From: an uncultured Collinsella sp.
GTDB lineage: Bacteria > Actinomycetota > Coriobacteriia > Coriobacteriales > Coriobacteriaceae
Length of the DNA: 6,354 nt
NCBI GenBank assembly: GCA_958412345.1
Contig: CATYSO010000039.1
Coordinates: forward strand, 1-6,354
Direction of reading: 5' to 3'
Part shown: one piece after another, positions 1 to 4,061 of the stretch
Numbering within the stretch: the stretch's first letter is position 1
Layout of the letters: each line of letters begins with the position of its first letter
Notes under the pieces: model-generated
Database searches by the model: none
Told to the model about the DNA's origin: nothing
The model's input: only the letters and a program-made list of their open reading frames with translations
Position numbers and translations under genes: made by a program

Positions 1-2
1 GT

Positions 3-173
3 TGGGCAATTTACAGTAGCGCAATTGACCGATTTTCCATTGACGGTAACACGAGGTCGAAACCCCGGGCCCGTACCCGCGAGCAGGAGCTCGAGGAGCG
101 CTGCCGCAGGCTCGAGGCCGAGGTCGCCTACCTAAAAAAATTGCGCGCCCTGGTCGAGCGGGACGGGCTCTGA
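3..173 (+). CDS. IS3-family transposase OrfA, C-terminal part
   Basis: The frame is open from base 3 to a TGA at 171-173; its start lies before the window. OrfA normally supplies the helix-turn-helix and leucine-zipper part of an IS3 transposase, which binds the terminal inverted repeats. Only the zipper end is visible here. From about residue 19 it reads like a charged coiled coil (TREQELEERCRRLEAEVAYL) followed by LKKLRALVERDGL, a typical OrfA ending just at the slippery A7 run. The first ~14 residues (WAIYSSAIDRFSID) are unlike the usual OrfA sequence and use AT-rich codons, so the reading frame may only be true OrfA from about base 45 on. It is expected to be fused to OrfB by -1 frameshifting. 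Confidence 0.7.
   Translation, partial: WAIYSSAIDRFSIDGNTRSKPRARTREQELEERCRRLEAEVAYLKKLRALVERDGL
134..140 (+). promoter_or_regulatory. A7 slippery site for programmed -1 ribosomal frameshifting (OrfA to OrfAB)
   Basis: Seven A residues lie in the orfA frame as CTA-AAA-AAA, i.e. A_AAA_AAA, a classic -1 slip heptamer. The orfA frame has codons starting at positions divisible by 3 and the orfB frame is exactly -1 to it. After a slip at 140 the new frame is open through the orfB start and on to 1045. IS3-family elements are known to make their transposase this way. A downstream stimulatory structure is plausible in this GC-rich stretch, but I did not fold it. Confidence 0.75.
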
Positions 174-193
174 CCAGGGCGGCGGCCGAGGCG

Positions 194-1045
194 GTGAGGG
201 CGCTGAGGGCGGAGGGGCACTCCCTGCGCCACCTGCTGGAGTGCTCGGGGCTCAGGAGGTCGACCTACTACTACGCGCTGGCGCACCCGCGGAGGCCGAC
301 CAGGCCCGAGCTGCGCGACGCCGCGGCCGAGATATTCTCGCGCACCGCCAACGGCTGCGGGCACCGGCAGATAGCCATGTGCCTGCGCGCCGAGCTGGGC
401 GCGGTCGTGGCCGACAAGACCGTGCTCAAGATGATGCGCGAGATGGGCATCCGGTGCGGGATACGCCGCCGGGGCTCCCGCCGCCGGTACAGCTCCTACA
501 GGGGGCTCGTGGGGAGCACGTTCGAGAACGTCATCGCGAGGGACTTCGGCGCCGAGGGGCCGTGGCAGAAGCTCGGCACCGACGTCACCGAGTTCAAGGT
601 CGCCGGCGCCAAGGCCTACTGGGCCCCGGTGCTCGACTTCTGCACGAAGGAGATCGTGGCGAGCGACATATCGACCTCGCCGGACCTCGCCCAGCAGCAC
701 AGGATGCTCGACCGGCTCCTCGAGGCCCTGCCCGACGGGGCGGCACCGACCATGCACTCGGACATGGGCTGGCAGTACCAGCACGAGTCCTACGCCTCCA
801 GGCTGGAGGGGGCGGGCATCACCCAGAGCATGTCGCGCAAGGGGAACTGCGTCGACAACGCCGCCACCGAGCAGCTCTTCGGCCACGTGAAGGACGAGTT
901 CTACCGCGGCAGGGAGTGGGGCAGCTTCGAGGACTTCAAGCGCGACCTGGAGGGGTACATAGTCCATTGGAACACGCGGCGCAGGCAGGTAAGATTGAAG
1001 GGCCTGACGCCGGAGGAGTTCCGGAACCGGGCCCTTGTGGCGTAG
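194..1045 (+). CDS. IS3-family transposase OrfB (DDE integrase domain)
   Basis: This is the catalytic part of the transposase, which cuts and joins the IS ends. From the GTG at 194 it has 283 residues. An N-terminal HTH_21-like part (about residues 10-100, with LRRSTYYYAL and NGCGHRQIAMCLR) is followed by the rve integrase core. The catalytic residues are D130 (GTDVTEFK), D190 (MHSDMGWQYQ) and E226 (DNAATEQLFGHVKDE). The last two are separated by 35 residues, the DD(35)E spacing of the family. The C-terminus HWNTRRRQVRLKGLTPEEFR is typical and complete. The GTG has no convincing ribosome binding site, so translation as an OrfAB fusion through the A7 site is more likely than independent initiation. 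Nothing in the domain looks broken, so the protein may be active if orfA is intact. Confidence 0.93.
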   Translation: MRALRAEGHSLRHLLECSGLRRSTYYYALAHPRRPTRPELRDAAAEIFSRTANGCGHRQIAMCLRAELGAVVADKTVLKMMREMGIRCGIRRRGSRRRYSSYRGLVGSTFENVIARDFGAEGPWQKLGTDVTEFKVAGAKAYWAPVLDFCTKEIVASDISTSPDLAQQHRMLDRLLEALPDGAAPTMHSDMGWQYQHESYASRLEGAGITQSMSRKGNCVDNAATEQLFGHVKDEFYRGREWGSFEDFKRDLEGYIVHWNTRRRQVRLKGLTPEEFRNRALVA

Positions 1046-1058
1046 TCGCTATTTATTC

Positions 1059-1083
1059 AGTCCAAGTTTCGGGGTGCAGTTCA
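1059..1083 (-). repeat. Right terminal inverted repeat of the IS3-family element
   Basis: Read on the - strand this starts TGAACTGCACCCCGAAACTT, an IS150-type terminal repeat beginning with TG and carrying the ACTGCACCCC block followed by an A-rich TTGGAC-type section. It starts 13 bases after the orfB stop. The left partner is not in the window. A 3-4 base target duplication would be CAG or CAGG, from 1084 on. Confidence 0.85.
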
Positions 1084-1105
1084 CAGGCACCTTTGTGGTG
1101 GTTTT
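1084..1105 (-). repeat. Half of a hairpin repeat/terminator, cut by the IS insertion
   Basis: Bases 1090-1105 (CCTTTGTGGTGGTTTT) are the arm of the palindrome found complete at 1468-1512, 3050-3088 and 4006-4046. Bases 1084-1089 (CAGGCA) are the last six bases of its 9-base loop. The other arm is absent; the IS end takes its place. In the - strand direction this sits 15 bases after the stop of the MGMT-like gene, where the intact copies sit after other genes. The terminator of that gene has therefore probably been disrupted. Confidence 0.8.
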
Positions 1106-1120
1106 GGCGCGAGCAAGCCG

Positions 1121-1441
1121 TTAAAGCCCGGCCGACCAACGACAGGCGCCCAGGTCGACGTGCATGGAATCGGTAAACGTCACGCCCTCCCCCATTAAGA
1201 GCTCACGCTGAGCATCGGGGCCGCCAAACGCAAAGCCCTCGCAAATGCGGCCATCGGCAAACACCACGCGATGGCAGGGAATCTGACCAGGGCGCGGATT
1301 GCTGTGCAGCGCATAGCCCACAAAGCGCGCGCTCCGCGGACGACCGGCGAGCAGCGCCACCTGACCGTAGGTGGCGACCATCCCCTCGGGAATCTGCTCG
1401 ACCACCTCGTACACCCGCTCAAAAAAGCCCTCAGACGCCAT
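1121..1441 (-). CDS. MGMT/ATL-like DNA alkyl-damage recognition protein with an active-site Cys
   Basis: The protein has 106 residues and consists only of the DNA-binding, C-terminal type domain of O6-methylguanine-DNA methyltransferases. Visible marks are IPEGMVATYGQVALLAG (15-33), the recognition helix RPRSARFVGYAL with an arginine-finger candidate R39, and IPCHRVVFADG with C56. In true alkyltransferases this Cys accepts the alkyl group. The C-terminal part (GPDAQRELLMGEGVTF, then VDLGACRW) resembles alkyltransferase-like proteins such as E. coli YbaZ/Atl, where the Cys is Trp. This looks like an ATL-type scaffold that keeps the Cys, so methyl transfer or mere damage flagging are both possible. 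An RBS, GAAAGGAG, lies 6 bases before the ATG. Its 3' hairpin is split by the IS, and its promoter region is largely occupied by the hairpin that follows degV. Confidence 0.88.
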   Translation of the reverse strand: MASEGFFERVYEVVEQIPEGMVATYGQVALLAGRPRSARFVGYALHSNPRPGQIPCHRVVFADGRICEGFAFGGPDAQRELLMGEGVTFTDSMHVDLGACRWSAGL

Positions 1442-1467
1442 TGCTCGCTCCTTTCACCCCGGTAAAG

Positions 1468-1512
1468 CATAAACCACCACAAAGGTGCCTGTCCCCTTTG
1501 TGGTGGTTTATG
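1468..1512 (-). terminator. Hairpin repeat copy 1, probable degV terminator
   Basis: Perfect 18-bp palindrome: arms 1468-1485 (CATAAACCACCACAAAGG) and 1495-1512, with a 9-base loop TGCCTGTCC. It starts 10 bases after the degV stop in the direction of transcription. The exit arm ends GGTTTATG, a weak U-run, so it may need the family's other functions or be only partly efficient. The loop on the - strand reads GGACAGGCA. The next gene starts only 26 bases further on, so the exit arm (TATGCT) may overlap its promoter. Confidence 0.75.
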
Positions 1513-1521
1513 GCAAGTCGG

Positions 1522-2376
1522 TTAGTTGGCGGGCTGGAAGAAGGCTACGGCTACGGCGCCGGGACCTACGTGGGTGCCGATGGTGGCGCCAATGGTGTGG
1601 ACAGGCAGCTCGCCCTCGGTGTGGCCAGCCCACAGCGCCGCACTGTCCTCGATATATTTCTTGAGCACGGCGTCCGAAAGGCCCGTATAGCCAAGCGCCA
1701 GCGGCATGGAAAAGTCGATGCCGCCCGCCTTTTCGACCTTCTGGTTGAGCAGGTTACGGCCGTTCTTGGAACCGCGCGCCTTGCCCAGCTGCACGATCAG
1801 ACCGTCCTCGGCAGCCACAACGGGCTTTACGTTGAGCAGCGTGCCCACGGCGCCGGCAGCAGCAGACAGGCGACCGCCGCGCACCAGGTACTCCAGCGTC
1901 TCGAGCAGACCAATAACCACCACGCGGTCACGGACGGCCTCGACAGCCGCCGCGATCTGGGCCGCGCCCTGGCCCTCGTCCACTAGGCGCAGGGCATACT
2001 CGACCAGCACGCGCTCACCCAGGGTAACGTTATTGCTATCAACCACATACACGTCGCCGCCCGGCGCCTCGGCAAGTGCGGTACGGGCGCTCTGATTGGT
2101 CCCCGAAAGTTTGGCACCCACGGTAATAATCACCGCCTCGTCGCCGGCCTCACGTGCTTCGGCAATCGCCTGCGAAAAGGCGTACGGGTTGACCTGACCG
2201 GTCTTGGGCAGCTCGTCGCGCTCCACGAGCATCTCGTAAAAGCGCTGGTGATCGATGTCGACGCCATCCATATACACATCGGTGCCAAAGGTAACGGACA
2301 GCGGCAAGACGGACAGCGCCGGGTGCTCCGCCGGCGACATATCGCTGGCGGAATCGGTAATAATGCGGACGGACAT
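1522..2376 (-). CDS. DegV family protein (FakB-like fatty-acid-binding protein)
   Basis: Proteins of this family bind one fatty acid in a cleft; characterised members (FakB) present it to the kinase FakA for phosphorylation and entry into phospholipids. The product is 284 residues, a usual length. Seen motifs are ITDSASDMS (6-14), PKTGQVNPYAF (57-67), TVGAKLSGTNQSA (85-97), VVDSNNVTLG (111-120), LEYLVRGGRLSAAAGAVGTL (161-180) with LNVKPV following, and IGATIGTHVGPGAVAVAF (262-279). I chose the ATG at 2376, which is preceded by AGAAAGGA at a 6-base gap; the upstream in-frame ATG at 2424 has no such site and adds 16 non-family residues. The partner FakA is not in this window. It lies 119 bases after the MarR gene in the same direction. 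The lipid bound cannot be told from sequence. Confidence 0.93.
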   Translation of the reverse strand: MSVRIITDSASDMSPAEHPALSVLPLSVTFGTDVYMDGVDIDHQRFYEMLVERDELPKTGQVNPYAFSQAIAEAREAGDEAVIITVGAKLSGTNQSARTALAEAPGGDVYVVDSNNVTLGERVLVEYALRLVDEGQGAAQIAAAVEAVRDRVVVIGLLETLEYLVRGGRLSAAAGAVGTLLNVKPVVAAEDGLIVQLGKARGSKNGRNLLNQKVEKAGGIDFSMPLALGYTGLSDAVLKKYIEDSAALWAGHTEGELPVHTIGATIGTHVGPGAVAVAFFQPAN

Positions 2377-2495
2377 AGCGAATCCTTTCTTGCGCAGGTC
2401 TCGCGCAGGGAATTTTGACAGCAATGTCCCGGCACGGCGTACGCGCTCAAACGGGACGATGCAGTTCTTGGCTGAAAGCTAGCGCCAGCGCGGCT

Positions 2496-2945
2496 CTAGA
2501 TCTCGCGCAGGGTGTTGAGAATCGTGCGCAGCGACGCATACATCTGCTCGCGCTGCTCCACACCCATAGCCTTACCGGTGGTATCGAGCACCTCGCGAAT
2601 GATGCGGTCCGCCTCGCTCATGCTCTCGCCGCCCAGGGCAGTCAGGCGCACCGGAGCACGGTACTTGACGGCCGCATCACCCGAGTCGTCAACCTCGACG
2701 TAGCCGCCCTCCTCCAGATGAGCCAGTGTGCGCGAAACGGCGGCACGGGTAACGCCGGCCATGCGGGCGAGGTCGGCGCCAGTCAGGCCGTCCTTGCTGC
2801 GCTCAAGATAGTACAAGCACATGACATCGGAGCCCTTAAGGCCGAGCCTTGCGCCTTCGGACGTCTTGATGCGCTGAATCTCCTTGTAAAGGCCGCTGAT
2901 CAGTCCGACAAAGTCCTCAAAACGTGTCTCGTCGTTCTGCTGCAT
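2496..2945 (-). CDS. MarR-family winged-helix transcriptional regulator
   Basis: The protein has 149 residues, the normal MarR size. Helices 1-2 (about 5-50) form part of the dimer interface. The helix-turn-helix is LTGADLARMAGVTRAAVSRT (54-73), followed by LAHLEEGGYV. A wing with DDSGDAAVKYRAPVRLT (86-102) follows, then a C-terminal dimerisation helix. MarR proteins bind palindromic operators as dimers and usually repress themselves and neighbours; ligands are often phenolic, oxidative or acyl compounds. The wing (SGDAAVKYRAPVRLT) replaces the common R-D-x-R-x pattern. The ATG at 2945 is preceded by GAAAGGCGG. The gene is upstream of degV in the same direction, so control of degV, as FabT-type MarR proteins control lipid genes, is possible but unproven. 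It is the only complete - strand gene here with no hairpin-repeat copy after it. Confidence 0.92.
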   Translation of the reverse strand: MQQNDETRFEDFVGLISGLYKEIQRIKTSEGARLGLKGSDVMCLYYLERSKDGLTGADLARMAGVTRAAVSRTLAHLEEGGYVEVDDSGDAAVKYRAPVRLTALGGESMSEADRIIREVLDTTGKAMGVEQREQMYASLRTILNTLREI

Positions 2946-2973
2946 GGTGACGACCGCCTTTCGCTTACATGAT

Positions 2974-2995
2974 GCTAACGGGTAAACATCTTAGC
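2974..2995. promoter_or_regulatory. Weak candidate operator upstream of the MarR gene
   Basis: GCTAA and TTAGC form 5-bp arms separated by 12 bases, 29 bases upstream of the MarR start codon. MarR proteins often bind dyads in their own promoter, which is the only reason to point it out. Arms this short occur by chance. No convincing -35/-10 pair was found between 2946 and 3049. Confidence 0.2.
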
Positions 2996-3049
2996 CGCAT
3001 GCCCGAACCTCCGTACCCAAATATCCCATTTGTTAACCCATCAACATAA

Positions 3050-3088
3050 AAACCACCACAAAGGGGAAAGGCACCTTTGTGGTGGTTT
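3050..3088 (-). terminator. Hairpin repeat copy 2, probable terminator of the B3/4-domain gene
   Basis: Perfect 15-bp palindrome: arms 3050-3064 and 3074-3088, with a 9-base loop GGAAAGGCA on the + strand. It follows the B3/4 gene stop by 26 bases. On the - strand the exit arm continues into TTTTTATG, the best U-run of the intact copies. The loop is in the opposite orientation to copies 1 and 3: its + strand resembles their - strand. Confidence 0.78.
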
Positions 3089-3114
3089 GGGGCATCAATA
3101 GGTTCTAGGCGTCG

Positions 3115-3834
3115 CTACAGCTCCGCGCAAGGATTGTCGCGGGTCACAAGCGTCTTAACGACAACCGTCGCTCCCAGATAGCGCTCGAGCAGCTCGGCTA
3201 AGCGATCGATCGCGGCCTGGCAATCCCCCATCCGCTCGGGCTCCACGCACTCAATCGCCAGGAACGCATCGGCCGAATCGTCGGACAGGGCCGTTCTCAC
3301 GCCGTCGCGCCAGTTCCAGCAGCGGCACACGGCGCCTGCATCGTCGATATAGGCAAGCTCGCCGGGCAGCGTCGGATCATCCGCCTCCTCGCCAAGTGGC
3401 AAGAACGCGTCGCCGCCGTCTGTCACCTTCAAGCGAAGGTCTCCCTCAATCGCATGCAAATCCTCGCCTCCCACGGGCAGCGCATAGGTCAACGAAATCG
3501 TGTTGTAGATATCCACCGCCGGCGTAATATGACCGACCGGCTTGCCCTTGAGCACGCGCTTGAGCAAGTTCTCGATCGAGCAGCGGGCGCCCTTTTTGGT
3601 CTTGAACAGCCGATAAGCCTCGCGCCATGCCTTGACCGGTGCGTTCTCGCTGATAGTATCGCTGGTCAGATGACGCTCCGCGTCGATATTGGCGCGGTCG
3701 AGCAACGCCGCAATCGCATCCACGTCCTCTTGAGGAATCTGAGCCGCGGGCTTCATGCCCTTTACGACCACAACACCGATAGCCGCCTGCGGAAATAGCT
3801 CCCAAAACGAATCCTCGGCAACGAAACTCTTCAT
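3115..3834 (-). CDS. B3/4 domain-containing protein (PheRS beta B3/B4-like)
   Basis: The product is 239 residues with a B3/B4 domain related to the editing module of the phenylalanyl-tRNA synthetase beta chain. Stand-alone copies are thought to bind tRNA or amino acids, possibly for trans-editing, but the exact role is unknown. Characteristic stretches are VKAWREAYRLFKTKKGARCS (67-86), then PVGHITPAVDIYNTISLTYA (99-118), LPVGGEDLHAIEGDLRL (119-135), FLPLGEE (144-150), LPGELAYIDD (156-165) and CRCWNWRDGVRT (170-181). I chose ATG 3834 (MKSFVAED) because AAGGGAG lies 6 bases before it; the in-frame ATG at 3849 would overlap that site. No PheRS gene is nearby. The gene has its own promoter-like sequence, a leader with a terminator-like hairpin, and a hairpin repeat after it, so it is probably transcribed alone. 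Confidence 0.88.
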   Translation of the reverse strand: MKSFVAEDSFWELFPQAAIGVVVVKGMKPAAQIPQEDVDAIAALLDRANIDAERHLTSDTISENAPVKAWREAYRLFKTKKGARCSIENLLKRVLKGKPVGHITPAVDIYNTISLTYALPVGGEDLHAIEGDLRLKVTDGGDAFLPLGEEADDPTLPGELAYIDDAGAVCRCWNWRDGVRTALSDDSADAFLAIECVEPERMGDCQAAIDRLAELLERYLGATVVVKTLVTRDNPCAEL

Positions 3835-3972
3835 GTGCTCTCCCTTCATAGCATGCGCCCGAGCCCGGGTGCCTAAACAAAAAGCGCCCTTACGACGGCC
3901 ACCTTCAAAGTCCTACGGTGCCGCCACAAGAGCGCTTACGCTGCCCCCATCCGGAGAAGGGAGCGATATGTC
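3835..3972 (-). ncRNA. Structured 5' leader of the B3/4 gene, possible attenuator/riboswitch or short RNA
   Basis: Between a predicted start of transcription near 3972 and the start codon lie two hairpins. The first (3939-3965) pairs CGCT/AGCG and CCC/GGG around one bulged base. The second (3882-3937) is a long terminator-like stem with a U-run. Then come about 40 bases with the ribosome binding site. This is the order of a transcription attenuator. I compared it by eye with T-box, TPP, fluoride, glycine, ZTP and c-di-GMP motifs and saw none. It could equally be a ~90-base RNA ended by the second hairpin. Confidence 0.4.
3875..3937 (-). terminator. Long intrinsic-terminator-like hairpin in the B3/4 gene leader
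   Basis: On the - strand AAGCGCTCTTGTGGCGGC (3937-3920) pairs over 18 bases with GCCGTCGTAAGGGCGCTT (3899-3882). It extends by ACC/GGT past one bulged G, leaving a 13-base apical loop, and is followed by TTTTTGTTT. Four of the pairs are G-U in - strand RNA and would be C-A mismatches in + strand RNA, which supports function in the - strand transcript. It sits about 40 bases before the start codon. Confidence 0.65.
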
Positions 3973-3978
3973 AGGCGT

Positions 3979-4008
3979 ATTGTAACCCGAGTCATCCGTG
4001 CGAGTAAA
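3979..4008 (-). promoter_or_regulatory. Candidate promoter of the B3/4 gene
   Basis: On the - strand a -10 candidate TACAAT (3984-3979, five of six matches to TATAAT) is preceded after 18 bases by TTTACT (4008-4003, four of six matches to TTGACA). The -35 overlaps the exit arm of the pckA terminator, so one gene's end and the next gene's promoter share bases. Transcription would begin near 3972. Confidence 0.5.
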
Positions 4009-4046
4009 ACCACCACAAAGGCGCCTGCCCCCTTTATGGTGGTTTT
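4006..4046 (-). terminator. Hairpin repeat copy 3, probable pckA terminator
   Basis: Arms 4006-4021 (AAAACCACCACAAAGG) and 4031-4046 pair over 16 positions with one difference, around a 9-base loop CGCCTGCCC. The differing pair (4016/4036) is C-A in + strand RNA but G-U in - strand RNA. It follows the pckA stop by 15 bases, and the exit arm ends GGTTTTAC. The loop orientation matches copy 1. Confidence 0.78.
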
Positions 4047-4061
4047 GGGTCGGAAGCAACG

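Larger units (their letters stand above)
1..1083 (+). mobile_element. IS3-family (IS150-type) insertion sequence, right part; left end outside the window
   Basis: The element holds the end of an orfA, an A7 frameshift site, a complete DDE integrase-type orfB and a right terminal inverted repeat ending in CA at 1083. This order is the standard IS3-family layout. The left end and most of orfA are not in the window. The region is visibly richer in GC than the genes to its right. The boundary at 1083 is supported because the next base begins a fragment of a hairpin repeat that is complete elsewhere in the window. The first ~45 bases are less GC-rich and could be foreign to the element. Confidence 0.88.

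Noticed and set aside
128..1176. Long open frames antisense to, and in an alternative frame of, the transposase orfB
   Set aside because: They yield low-complexity Arg/Ala/Gly/Pro-rich peptides typical of shadow frames in GC-rich DNA; the DDE frame explains the region.
1441..1986. A 181-codon + strand frame opposite the degV 3' end
   Set aside because: It reads through a terminator hairpin, has no ribosome binding site and no domain, and is opposite a clear DegV protein.
2377..2495. A degV-specific promoter or MarR operator between the MarR gene and degV
   Set aside because: Only poor matches (for instance CAAAAT as a -10 without a -35) and no clear palindrome were found, so nothing is annotated there.
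3835..3972. T-box or another named riboswitch in the B3/4 leader
   Set aside because: The GGTGG stretch recalls a T-box antiterminator but the TGGNACCGCG consensus and the stem I features are missing; the other classes I could recall did not fit either. Only an unnamed attenuator-like leader is claimed.
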